Notes: generated by a model not told the origin, from the sequence alone. A stretch of 14,835 nucleotides of DNA from RGIG4140 sp045614025 (GCA_045614025.1 JAZLCE010000004.1:1-14835); one strand, 5' to 3'; shown: positions 6,940 to 14,433, counted from the stretch's first letter. Numbers and translations are program-made.

Positions 6940-7146
6940 ATGAAACGAATAATTTTATTTAGTTTATTTATTTTGGCTCTTTGTTTTTTATCTTATCAAC
7001 TTGGCAAAAGTCATTCAAAAATCAAAATCATTGAAAAAGAAGTGGAAGTCATCAGGTATGAAACCAAGTCAAAAGAAGAAATTTATATGCGTCCAAATGC
7101 TACTCGTGATGCTTTGCTTAAGCTCATGCATGAAGGCGCCTTGTGA
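6940..7146 (+). CDS. Rz-like inner-membrane spanin (i-spanin), 68 aa
   Basis: MKR followed by one hydrophobic segment (residues about 4-20, IILFSLFILALCFLSYQ) forms an N-terminal membrane anchor. The rest is charged and helical (KIKIIEKEVEVIRYETKSKEE) and would lie in the periplasm, ending in MRPNATRDALLKLMHEGAL, a motif I recall from similar phage lysis genes. It starts at the base after the lysozyme stop and contains, out of frame, the start of a lipoprotein gene, the classic Rz/Rz1 layout. It is much shorter than lambda Rz. Role inferred: fusing inner and outer membranes at the end of lysis together with the next protein. Confidence 0.75.
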   Translation: MKRIILFSLFILALCFLSYQLGKSHSKIKIIEKEVEVIRYETKSKEEIYMRPNATRDALLKLMHEGAL

Positions 7147-7312
7147 GTGCGCAAAATTAAGCTATCCTGTTTTTCCAATTGCGGGCAAAAAAGTTGCCCA
7201 AGAGCTTGAAAAACAAGGCGACATGCCTCACACGTTTGAATGGATTGCAAGGCTTTATAAACTAAAGCAAATTTTATCAACCAATGAAAAAGAACAAGGA
7301 GTTTTTAAATGA
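7058..7312 (+). CDS. Rz1-like outer-membrane spanin lipoprotein (o-spanin), 84 aa
   Basis: The start at 7058 gives MKPSQKKKFICVQ, a hydrophobic run MLLVMLCL, and a lipobox LSSC with C24 as the lipidated residue; the longer frame from 7001 would bury this signal. The mature part is about 61 residues, with YPVFPIAGKKVAQELE and FEWIARLYKLKQIL. The gene begins inside the i-spanin frame (overlap 7058-7146, +1 frame) and then extends well beyond it, so this is an overlapping rather than fully embedded Rz1. Its ribosome binding site is weak (CAGGT just before the ATG), consistent with translation coupled to the i-spanin. It overlaps the next gene by four bases (ATGA). Confidence 0.75.
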   Translation: MKPSQKKKFICVQMLLVMLCLSSCMKAPCECAKLSYPVFPIAGKKVAQELEKQGDMPHTFEWIARLYKLKQILSTNEKEQGVFK

Positions 7313-7650
7313 ATCAACGATCTGCACTTGAAATGATTTTGGCTCAACCCAAAAAAGGCGGGATGAGCAAAAGTGCCATTCTTTTGCATCAAAAACAATG
7401 CGAAGATTTTGAAAAAATGCAAAAGGAAATTAATTCGATTAAAGAAGATGTGAAAGAAATGAAAGCCGAACAAGGCCATATGCATCAAAAGTTAGATGCC
7501 ATTATTGAACTTTCAAAAAAGAAAACGTCTTTTAAAGAAAACATCAAAGAAATTTTAAACAACAAGGTGTTTTTATATATTTTGATCACGCTCATGTGCG
7601 CCCTGTTTGGGGTTTCGGCCGGCGAAGTGGGGTTAAAGATTTTAAAATAA
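7309..7650 (+). CDS. Holin or XhlA-like lysis protein, 113 aa
   Basis: Residues 1-80 are soluble, with a coiled-coil stretch (FEKMQKEINSIKEDVKEMKA to about 70). One strong membrane segment lies at residues about 87-105 (VFLYILITLMCALFGVSAG). A coiled coil followed by a C-terminal membrane helix is the plan of XhlA-type hemolysin/holin partners. Its place right after lysozyme and spanins, and the absence of any other holin candidate, support a holin role, though this is positional. AGGAG precedes the ATG, which overlaps the o-spanin stop by four bases. Confidence 0.65.
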   Translation: MNQRSALEMILAQPKKGGMSKSAILLHQKQCEDFEKMQKEINSIKEDVKEMKAEQGHMHQKLDAIIELSKKKTSFKENIKEILNNKVFLYILITLMCALFGVSAGEVGLKILK

Positions 7651-7671
7651 TCAAAAATGAAAGGAATTTTT

Positions 7672-9804
7672 ATGTCAAACACTGATCTTACACAAAACTC
7701 AATAGATAATGAAAAAAGCTCCTTATCGCAAGGGGCTTTATTTTTTTCCACTCCAGAAGAAAAAGAAAAGGTTTCATTATGGCGCAACCGTTTAGAATCA
7801 GCCCTAAAAATATATCAACCTTATTATGACGTGATTAAACGGGCGCGCCGCTTTTATTTAGGGGCCCAAGATGAAAAGAAAATCGGCTTGCTTTCTGAAC
7901 CTTTAAAATCAGGGGCCAGTTTTTTTTGGTCAAGCATTGAAACGCAAAAACCATTTTTATATTTTAAACAACCCAAACCTTATTTAGAACGCTTAAGCAA
8001 ATATAACTCAGAAGCAGAACAAGTGGCCGCCAAAATTTTGGAACGCGCATTGGAATGGAACTTAAAGCAATTTGATTTTGATAGCGTGATCAAATATGCG
8101 CGCAATGATTATTTGATTTTTGGAACGGGGATTTTATGGGAATCTTATGAAGCCGAGTTTGAAACAATTGAACTTGAAGAATTGCCTGAAACCGTTGAGA
8201 TTAAAACAAATGAAAAAGTTGTCACCAGATATGTTGATCCGCTTGATTTTGTTGCAGATCCAACGCAGAACGGCATTTTTGAAAATATTGGTTGGTTGGC
8301 TAGATGCATTCATTTAAGTAAAGAAAAAATCAAATCATTTTTTGGTGCTGATACCCTTGAACGATTGATTCAAAAGCAAATTGTTCCCCTTGATTCAAAT
8401 GATGATTTTGTTTTAGATGTTTATGAAATTTGGGATAAAGAAGAAAAGAAAGTTTATTGGTTTATTTTTGAAGCAGATGACTTTTTCTTGTGTCAAAAAG
8501 AAGATCCGTTAGGGTTATCGGGCTTTTTCCCCATGGCAAAGCCAATTTTTTCATCTATGACAAATGATTCTTTAATTCCTGTTTCTGATTTTCAAATGAT
8601 TGAAGGATTATTAGAAGAATTTTCAGGCCTAACCGAGCGCATGCGTTTATTAATGAATGCCATTAAAGTCAGCGGTGTTTATGATGCTTCATTTTCAAGG
8701 TTATCTGATATCTTTGATAAAGATGTAACCCTCATCGGCCTTCATGATTTTGAACGGTTAAAAGAAGCAGGGGGCATTAAAGGCGCCATTGATTTTATTC
8801 CCATTGATCAATATATCAAAGCCTTAGAAGTTTTGATTCAAAGAAAAGAAGCCTTAAAGCAAGAAATTTTTGCGATTACGGGCGTTTCGGATATTATGCG
8901 TGGCAGTTCAGATAAAGTTGAGACGGCAACCGCTGTTGAAAAGAAAACCAATTTTGGAACTCTTCGCAACCAAGATCGCCAAAATGATATGCATCGATTT
9001 ATCATGGATTGTTATCGCATTAAAGCTGAGCTGATTTGCGAGCAATTTTCGCCCTCTTTGTTGGAACGCTTTATGTCTTTAGAAGAAGGCTATTCTTATC
9101 AAGTGATTCAAGAAGCGGTTCATCTTCTTAAAAATAATAAAATGCGGGATATGGTGTTAAATATTGAAACAGATGCCTTTTTTGATCATGAAAAGAAAGC
9201 GAAAGATACCATCTTTGCCATTGAAACCATTTCAAAAATGCTCACAAATGGGGTGAGCGTTGTATCGCAAGAACCGCTTTTATTGCCACTTTATCGTCAA
9301 ATGATTTCAAAGGTAACCAGCCAAGTTCAAGGCGCGCGCCATTTTGAAAATGTGATCGATAAAGCGTTTCTTGAAATTGAACAAGCGCTTAAAAAAGAGA
9401 AGAAAACTTCTGATTTAATGGACGCATCTCTTCTTCAAAAACAACAATTAAACAAATCTGGCGAATTAGATGATTTGAAATATCAAATTGAAAAACAAGA
9501 GCTTTTTGTTAAGTTGAAAGATTTGCTCTTTAAAGAAAGAGAGCTCAATTTTAAAAATAAAAAAGCTGAACTTGATTTTCAAAAAGCTGTTTTGCGCCAT
9601 AAGCAAGAAGGCTCTTATTTGCCAACATCTGTTCCAAAAGAAAGCCCGGTTTATCCGCCAAAAGAAGCCGTGATCGGCACAGAGCGTTTGCGCCGATATA
9701 TGATGAAAGACAAAATGCGCCCTATGGGAATTAAAAAACCAATTAAGCGTTTAAAGCCATTAAAGTTAGTGCCTTTAACTTTGGATAAAAAGGATGAAAA
9801 ATGA
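7672..9804 (+). CDS. Podovirus-like portal protein, 710 aa
   Basis: The portal forms the ring at one capsid vertex through which TerL packages DNA. The length, the early WSSIETQKPFLYFKQPKPY (85-103), the helix-rich RNDYLIFGTGILWESYEAEF (144-163), the VVTRYVDPLDFVADPTQNGI segment (183-202), and a long charged coiled-coil C-terminus fit large portals of P22-like and other podoviruses. The frame can be extended to 7657, but that would place the AAAGGAA ribosome binding site inside the coding region; ATG 7672 has the same spacing as other starts here and is chosen. No frame disruption is seen over 2.1 kb. The stop overlaps the next ATG by four bases. Confidence 0.85.
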   Translation: MSNTDLTQNSIDNEKSSLSQGALFFSTPEEKEKVSLWRNRLESALKIYQPYYDVIKRARRFYLGAQDEKKIGLLSEPLKSGASFFWSSIETQKPFLYFKQPKPYLERLSKYNSEAEQVAAKILERALEWNLKQFDFDSVIKYARNDYLIFGTGILWESYEAEFETIELEELPETVEIKTNEKVVTRYVDPLDFVADPTQNGIFENIGWLARCIHLSKEKIKSFFGADTLERLIQKQIVPLDSNDDFVLDVYEIWDKEEKKVYWFIFEADDFFLCQKEDPLGLSGFFPMAKPIFSSMTNDSLIPVSDFQMIEGLLEEFSGLTERMRLLMNAIKVSGVYDASFSRLSDIFDKDVTLIGLHDFERLKEAGGIKGAIDFIPIDQYIKALEVLIQRKEALKQEIFAITGVSDIMRGSSDKVETATAVEKKTNFGTLRNQDRQNDMHRFIMDCYRIKAELICEQFSPSLLERFMSLEEGYSYQVIQEAVHLLKNNKMRDMVLNIETDAFFDHEKKAKDTIFAIETISKMLTNGVSVVSQEPLLLPLYRQMISKVTSQVQGARHFENVIDKAFLEIEQALKKEKKTSDLMDASLLQKQQLNKSGELDDLKYQIEKQELFVKLKDLLFKERELNFKNKKAELDFQKAVLRHKQEGSYLPTSVPKESPVYPPKEAVIGTERLRRYMMKDKMRPMGIKKPIKRLKPLKLVPLTLDKKDEK

Positions 9805-10028
9805 GCTATATTTCCGGTTCTTTTAAAACACCAGTTTTATTGCCAAATGGCAAAGAAGCGACCTCTTGCCAAGAAGTGGATGCTTATTTGAAAGAAGAAG
9901 GGCTCGCCATGGCTTCTGATTATTCTAAAAGCTATTTTGAAGCGCAACAAGCCAAAAAAGCTTTTCAACAAAAACAAGAATTGTTTGATGATTTTTTAAC
10001 CAATTATAAAAGGATGATTTTCTTATGA
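9801..10028 (+). CDS. Small phage protein after portal, 75 aa
   Basis: The start FKTPVLLPNGKEATSCQEVDAYLKE is a short beta-hairpin-like module, followed by a helical, Gln/Lys-rich tail. I recall similar small proteins after portal genes in podovirus-like clusters, but know no function. The ATG overlaps the portal stop and the stop overlaps the next start, each by four bases (ATGA), so it is translated as part of the operon. Confidence 0.7.
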   Translation: MSYISGSFKTPVLLPNGKEATSCQEVDAYLKEEGLAMASDYSKSYFEAQQAKKAFQQKQELFDDFLTNYKRMIFL

Positions 10029-10747
10029 CAAATGAATTGAACACAACTGAAATTGAAACACCAACAATTGACTCAACAAATGAAAACCTTTCCACGCGTG
10101 AGATTATGGAAAAAAATTGGGACCTTTTTGTGCATGAAGAAGAGCAGGGGGATGAAACGCCTGATTCTTTTGATGAAACGCCAGCTGAAACAATGCCTCA
10201 AGAAGAGCCTTCTTTTGATGCTGTTTCTTATTTAAATGAAAGTTTTGAAGGATTAAAAGAAACGTTAAAACCAAGAGGAATTGCCTCTTTAAAAGAGTGG
10301 CTTGAATCTTTAGTTGAGCTTGAAAAGCTTTATGTTAATTCGCCAAAAGAAGTGATTCAAAAATTGGCTCTTGGTGCGGGATATGCTTTGCCAAAGCAAG
10401 AAAAAGCCGTTGATATTTTAACAGCTTATGCCTTGAAAAATAATATTCCACATGAAAAAATGATTCAAGCTATGCAAGCAAAACAGCCTTCTTTCCCTAT
10501 GTTAAAAGAAGGGGTAAATCAAAAAGAAAGTCCTTTAACTAAAGCTTCATTTCAGCAACTGATTAAAGAAGAATTAAACGCTTATTTCAAAGAAAAGAAT
10601 CAAGAAGCCAAAAAAGCCAAAAACAGCTCTTTTTCCCCACAAGGCGTTGGCAGTAAAACATCATCAACTTCGGGGTATACATCATCTGGCAAACCAAAAA
10701 CAACCAGAGAAATTTTGGAAGAAGGGTGGCGTTTATTGGGGTTATAA
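10025..10747 (+). CDS. Putative scaffolding/head assembly protein, 240 aa
   Basis: The protein is acidic at its N-terminus (residues 35-75 rich in E and D), helical in the centre, with SPKEVIQKLALGAGYALP resembling the NPKE.I..LA..YG segment that I recall from phage scaffold-like proteins placed after portal. The tail is Lys/Ser/Gly rich. A short motif occurs near both ends: TREIMEKNWDL (24-34) and TREILEEGWRL (227-237), seven of eleven identical, encoded by clearly different DNA, so it is conserved at protein level. Such terminal helices in scaffolds bind capsid subunits, but no capsid gene follows here. Scaffold function is inferred from position and composition. Confidence 0.6.
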   Translation: MTNELNTTEIETPTIDSTNENLSTREIMEKNWDLFVHEEEQGDETPDSFDETPAETMPQEEPSFDAVSYLNESFEGLKETLKPRGIASLKEWLESLVELEKLYVNSPKEVIQKLALGAGYALPKQEKAVDILTAYALKNNIPHEKMIQAMQAKQPSFPMLKEGVNQKESPLTKASFQQLIKEELNAYFKEKNQEAKKAKNSSFSPQGVGSKTSSTSGYTSSGKPKTTREILEEGWRLLGL

Positions 10748-10762
10748 AAAAAGGAGGGAAAA

Positions 10763-11029
10763 ATGAAACCAGTTGGAGATAAAATTTTCATCAAATTAAG
10801 TGAAGATAAAAAATCTTCGCTTTTTTTAACCTCGTTTACTCTTCAAAAAAATAAAGCCAATCAAGGCGAAGTTTTGGCCGTTGGTGATTTGGTTCAATCC
10901 GTTCAAAAAGGGGATGAAGTGATGTTTCATCCCTTTGATGATCTTGAAACCCCAAGCCAAGATATTGTTGTGATCAGGGAAAAAAGCTTGTTGGCTATTT
11001 TGAATAAAAAGGAAGGCGTAAATGAATGA
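10763..11029 (+). CDS. Phage-encoded GroES-like co-chaperonin, 88 aa
   Basis: The pattern of GroES is recognisable: MKPVGDKIFIKLSED at the start, a mobile-loop-like segment (about 16-32, with SLFLTS where GroES has GIVLTG), GEVLAVGD (35-42), VQKGDEVMFHPFDD (47-60), and IVVIREKSLLAILN at the end. At 88 residues it is slightly shorter than a typical GroES. Phage co-chaperonins such as T4 gp31 replace or assist host GroES so that GroEL can fold the major capsid protein. AAAGGAGGG precedes the ATG, and the stop overlaps the GNAT start by eight bases. No groEL lies next to it, so it is not the host groESL operon. Confidence 0.8.
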   Translation: MKPVGDKIFIKLSEDKKSSLFLTSFTLQKNKANQGEVLAVGDLVQSVQKGDEVMFHPFDDLETPSQDIVVIREKSLLAILNKKEGVNE

Positions 11030-11528
11030 TTTAAAAATTGAATCAAACCAAGAACCTTTTCTTTTTGAAAAGGAGGAAGAAAAAAAACTTTTATCCTCAT
11101 TAAAACCAGTGTTGCTTTCAAAAGAAGGCGTTTCGCTTTATTTGGATTTAAGCTCCAGCTTGATGGAAAAAGCTTGCATGAAGTTGAAGCAAAATCCAAA
11201 AGATATGGCGCATCTTTTAAGTTTTGCCTTTGTTTTTGAAAACAAAATCATTGGTATTTTAAGTTGGACGGATTACCGAAAGCATCATGATATGTGGTGG
11301 ACAATTTATTCAATTTCGCCCCATTGGTGCAATCGAAAAATTTTGGATTATCTTTTTAAAACCGCTTCAACCTTTTTTAAAGTTGAACGCATTAATGCGC
11401 TCACAAAAACAAATAACCTTAAAGCTATTTCGTTGCTGGAACGCTTGGGATTTGAAAGAGAAGGGCGGCTTAAAAAGTTTTATCCTGAAGATAAAAAAGA
11501 TGCCTTTTTATGGGCAAAATTTTTGTGA
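11022..11528 (+). CDS. GNAT-family acetyltransferase-like protein, 168 aa
   Basis: The C-terminal half has the GNAT core: a strand FAFVFENKIIGILSW (69-82), a region INALTKTNNLKAISLLERLGF (124-144) containing the N...S..L..LGF signature, then EREGRLKKFY, as in RimJ/RimL-like enzymes. The usual acetyl-CoA pyrophosphate-binding motif (Q/R-x-x-G-x-G/A) is not clear; the corresponding stretch reads SPHWCNRKILDYL without the glycines. It may therefore be a weak enzyme or a structural use of the fold. It starts inside the end of the co-chaperonin gene. Related GNAT genes occur in phage head regions, where their substrate is generally unknown. Confidence 0.75.
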   Translation: MNDLKIESNQEPFLFEKEEEKKLLSSLKPVLLSKEGVSLYLDLSSSLMEKACMKLKQNPKDMAHLLSFAFVFENKIIGILSWTDYRKHHDMWWTIYSISPHWCNRKILDYLFKTASTFFKVERINALTKTNNLKAISLLERLGFEREGRLKKFYPEDKKDAFLWAKFL

Positions 11529-11554
11529 ACAAACTAAACTGAAAGGAATTTTTT

Positions 11555-12214
11555 ATGTCTGGATCCATTAAAAAAATTGTTTCTCCAGTTACCGAGGCTG
11601 CTGGATTTTTAGCTGCAAAAGTTGATACTTCTCCGTATGAAGACATGATTTCATACTATGCAAATTATGATACTTCTTTATCGGATAACACGCTTAAAAA
11701 TTTGGGAACTGAAGCGCAAGACCTCAGCGCGAATTTAACGGATTATATCACTTCGGTGAATGGTTCTGATGCGGCAAGAGAAGAAGCGCAAAACGCTATC
11801 TTTAATTCATATCAATCGCTTTTAGAACCAACTCATCAAACTCAAATGAATGATTTAAACTCAAAGCTTTTAAATCAAGGGTTAACCGTTGGTTCTGAAG
11901 CTTATCAACGCGCTATAAATGATTTAACGCAACAGCAAAATTTGGCAATGAATCAAGCGGCCTATAAGGCGGTAACCGAAGGGAATAATGCTTTTAATCA
12001 AACATTTAACCAAGCGCTTGAAAATGCAAAGTTGAATAATGAAGCGCGTGAAAACCAATTAACGGAATCTTATAAGTATATTGACCATGCGCCATCCTCA
12101 TTGGATATCCGCGAAAAAATGTATGGATATCAAGAATCATTATCGCAAGCAAACGCTATGAATGAGCAAGCCGAAATTCAAGCTTTGTTGACTTTAATGG
12201 GGATGTTTGTTTAA
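11555..12214 (+). CDS. Internal virion / DNA injection-like protein, 219 aa
   Basis: The protein is Asn/Gln/Ala rich and almost wholly helical. LNSKLLNQGLTVGSEAYQRA (101-120) followed by INDLTQQQNLAMNQAAYKAV matches the L..QGI.PGSEAY..A....NQ....N.A pattern that I recall from podovirus internal virion or tail-associated proteins. A flexible C-terminus ends in a hydrophobic ALLTLMGMFV. No signal peptide or coiled adhesin domain is present. GAAAGGAATTTTTT precedes the ATG. It is the last gene of the operon, ending just before a hairpin, and might be ejected with the DNA or sit in the tail knob. Confidence 0.7.
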   Translation: MSGSIKKIVSPVTEAAGFLAAKVDTSPYEDMISYYANYDTSLSDNTLKNLGTEAQDLSANLTDYITSVNGSDAAREEAQNAIFNSYQSLLEPTHQTQMNDLNSKLLNQGLTVGSEAYQRAINDLTQQQNLAMNQAAYKAVTEGNNAFNQTFNQALENAKLNNEARENQLTESYKYIDHAPSSLDIREKMYGYQESLSQANAMNEQAEIQALLTLMGMFV

Positions 12215-12231
12215 AAGCCTTTTTTCATTTA

Positions 12232-12254
12232 AGAGCCCTTTTTTTAAGGGCTCT
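12232..12254 (+). terminator. Terminator-like hairpin at the end of the late operon
   Basis: AGAGCCCTT (12232-12240) pairs with AAGGGCTCT (12246-12254), a 9-bp perfect stem with a 5-T loop. The tract that follows (GCTTTCACTTTCTTTTTC) is pyrimidine rich rather than a pure T run, so termination may be incomplete. It lies 17 bases after the last phage-like stop. Confidence 0.7.
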
Positions 12255-12377
12255 GCTTTCACTTTCTTTTTCTTTTTACTTTGGGCCTAGCAAGATTTTA
12301 ATGGATTTCCTCTGCCTGACTTTTTTTTTAAAAGGAAAGGGGGCTTTTTTTTAACGCTTAACTGAAAGGAATTAAAA

Positions 12378-12563
12378 ATGGATTACAAATCTCTATTCAG
12401 AATTGCTATGGAAAAGGCAATGAACGGTGAACACGCCTTTACAAGAGAAAACCTAAGAGCCATTAAGAAACAAAACATTATTTTATTTCCTAATGGGGTT
12501 AGGTGGTTCAATGTTTTGATAAGTTTATTTTTTTATTATAGATTAAAATTTTTATCTCGTTGA
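12378..12563 (+). CDS. Small orphan protein, 61 aa
   Basis: A GAAAGGAATTAAAA ribosome binding site of the same type as other genes here precedes the ATG, so translation is plausible. The first 35 residues (MDYKSLFRIAMEKAMNGEHA and on) look like a soluble helical start; the end (FNVLISLFFYYRLKFLSR) is hydrophobic then basic. I recognise no family. It may be the surviving 5' part of a longer gene cut at the right end of the phage-like cluster, or a genuine small membrane protein. Confidence 0.45.
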   Translation: MDYKSLFRIAMEKAMNGEHAFTRENLRAIKKQNIILFPNGVRWFNVLISLFFYYRLKFLSR

Positions 12564-12566
12564 TGC

Positions 12567-12595
12567 TTGACATTTTCTCATATTTTATGTACTCA
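12567..12595 (+). promoter_or_regulatory. Probable promoter of the arylsulfotransferase gene
   Basis: A perfect -35 TTGACA (12567-12572) stands 17 bases before TACTCA (12590-12595), a weak -10 with four of six matches. The start would be near 12602, giving a 20-base leader with AAGGAG. An extended -10 TGCTATATA at 12597-12605 is an alternative, but would start transcription within the ribosome binding site. Confidence 0.45.
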
Positions 12596-12622
12596 ATGCT
12601 ATATAAATGTAAGGAGATTTTT

Positions 12623-14404
12623 ATGAAAAAGCAAACGTTTTTTTCTTGTTTTTGTTTGGTTTCATTGTTGGCACTTGAAAGCATGGCAAGTTCATCTTTT
12701 GAATTTGAAAGTTTATTTTTTGTTCATTCAGATTGGCGAGATAAACTAACACAAGAAAATAATCGTTTGTGTCGAATGAATAATGATTGCGCAACGATTG
12801 TTTCATTAGAAGGAGATAAACTTCTTTTAAAATGGGATAAGTGGGGAGAAGAAACTTTTATTTATGATAAAGATTCCAAACAATGGGCGAATGAACCTTC
12901 TTCTATTTCTTTAAGAAAATTGATTCTAGAAAAATATGATGAAGCGGTATATACCATTGAAGAACCAATGATTTTGGTTAATCCATTTAAAAAAACGCCC
13001 CTATCGGCATTAATGAAATTTGAAACGCCAGATCCGGTTGAAATTACTTTAAAAATTAAAGGGAAAATGTCTGATCCTGATATTGTTCACACGTTTAAAG
13101 GATTTAAAAAAGATCATGAATTGGCAGTTTTGGGGCTTTATGCGAATGAGAAAAATATTGTTGAGTTAGAAGCTAAAACAAAAAACAATAAAACCACAAA
13201 AATATCGCATATTATTCAAACACCGTCACATAATTTCAACGGTCAATGGTTTAAATTGCAAAAAAATGATAAAGCTTTTCGTTATTATGGCTCTTATGAA
13301 GGATTTGTTTTTGATGAAAATGGGCGTATTCGTTATCAGTTTGATTCAGATGCGCAAATGGTTTATTTTTATAATGACCATGTGTTTTGCGAATCAAATT
13401 ATTTTATTACGAAATATACGATGTTAGGCGAATATGTTAAAACATATTTTTATCCAGGAATGTTTTATGGTTATCGCCATGGAATGGGGTTTAAAGATAA
13501 TGGGAATCTTCTCGTATTTGGCACTTTACGAAACAAAAAGGCGATGATTAATCAGCAAGAGCATTTAACGCATCGAGATATCATTCTTGAACTTGATGAA
13601 AAAAATGGTAAGGTTGTGGCTCAATATGATTTGGCTGAATTGTTGAATCCAGATAGAACATTGGCAATTAAATCTGATTTATATGATTTTGGCGCTGTTG
13701 ATTGGGCGCATACAAACGGCATTGATTATGATCCTGAGACTAAGGCAATTATTGTTTCTGGGCGTCACTTTGGAATGGTTAAAATTGATGAAAAAAGTCA
13801 AAAACCTTTATGGTGGTTAACACCACATATTGATATTGAAAAATCGGGAAGAAACGGGAAGGGGCCTTCTGTAAAGCATCTGATGTTAACGGCTGTTGAT
13901 AAAAAAAATAAACCATTTTCTAAAAATGTTCAACTCGGTTATGAAAAAGGGTCTCCTTTTAAATGGCCATTAAAATCGCATTCTGTTAAATATGCAGGTT
14001 CAGGATATTATGCTATTTTAGATAATTCTGGATTAGATATGTATGATAAAAAACAATATACAACAAAAAATTCTGTTGCGTCTGTTTTTTATATTGATGA
14101 TAAAAAGAAAACCGTTCAACAAACTTTTATAAAGGAATTAGATGCTTATTCAGCCGTTGGATCTAATGTGATTTATGATCTGGATAAGAAAGAGCTTTTG
14201 GTTAGTCTTGCTCAGGTAAACACGCCAGATAATCCTTCTTTATCGAATACGCATATTTATCGTTTTGATGAAAGAGGTAAGTTGCTTTATAACGCTATAA
14301 TGCATAAAGATTCTAATTCAATGAGTTATTTTTTCCAATATTTTGATTTTTATGCTGAAAATAATTGGCCGTTGCCGAAAAAGAAAAAAAAGAGCTTGTT
14401 CTAA
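12623..14404 (+). CDS. Exported arylsulfate sulfotransferase (ASST), 593 aa
   Basis: Transfers sulfate from one aryl sulfate ester to a phenolic acceptor without PAPS, probably in the periplasm. ATG 12623 follows AAGGAG and begins a signal peptide (MKKQTFF, hydrophobic core, cleavage near SMA/S at 20-23); the 21 codons upstream in frame are discarded. Residues about 120-200 are a beta-rich N-terminal domain, then a propeller. Family active-site residues are visible: H286 (YRHGM), H363 (DWAHTN), R381 (SGRH, 18 residues after H363 as in the E. coli enzyme) and H453 (LKSHSV), the counterpart of the sulfated His436. The cysteine pair just before that histidine in E. coli ASST is absent; the mature protein has only C50, C56 and C256. 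No dsbL or dsbI is adjacent. It is unrelated to the phage-like genes. Confidence 0.9.
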   Translation: MKKQTFFSCFCLVSLLALESMASSSFEFESLFFVHSDWRDKLTQENNRLCRMNNDCATIVSLEGDKLLLKWDKWGEETFIYDKDSKQWANEPSSISLRKLILEKYDEAVYTIEEPMILVNPFKKTPLSALMKFETPDPVEITLKIKGKMSDPDIVHTFKGFKKDHELAVLGLYANEKNIVELEAKTKNNKTTKISHIIQTPSHNFNGQWFKLQKNDKAFRYYGSYEGFVFDENGRIRYQFDSDAQMVYFYNDHVFCESNYFITKYTMLGEYVKTYFYPGMFYGYRHGMGFKDNGNLLVFGTLRNKKAMINQQEHLTHRDIILELDEKNGKVVAQYDLAELLNPDRTLAIKSDLYDFGAVDWAHTNGIDYDPETKAIIVSGRHFGMVKIDEKSQKPLWWLTPHIDIEKSGRNGKGPSVKHLMLTAVDKKNKPFSKNVQLGYEKGSPFKWPLKSHSVKYAGSGYYAILDNSGLDMYDKKQYTTKNSVASVFYIDDKKKTVQQTFIKELDAYSAVGSNVIYDLDKKELLVSLAQVNTPDNPSLSNTHIYRFDERGKLLYNAIMHKDSNSMSYFFQYFDFYAENNWPLPKKKKKSLF

Positions 14405-14409
14405 AATAT

Positions 14410-14427
14410 AGATAAAAATATTTATCT
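14410..14427 (+). terminator. Weak AT-rich hairpin after the arylsulfotransferase gene
   Basis: AGATAAA (14410-14416) pairs with TTTATCT (14421-14427) around a 4-base loop, five bases after the stop codon. The stem is AT-only apart from one pair, and no T run follows, so this is at best a weak terminator. Confidence 0.3.
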
Positions 14428-14433
14428 TACTGA

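Noticed and set aside
7657..7671. Upstream ATG for the portal gene
   Set aside because: Using it would put the AAAGGAA ribosome binding site inside the gene; the ATG at 7672 has the spacing seen at other starts here.
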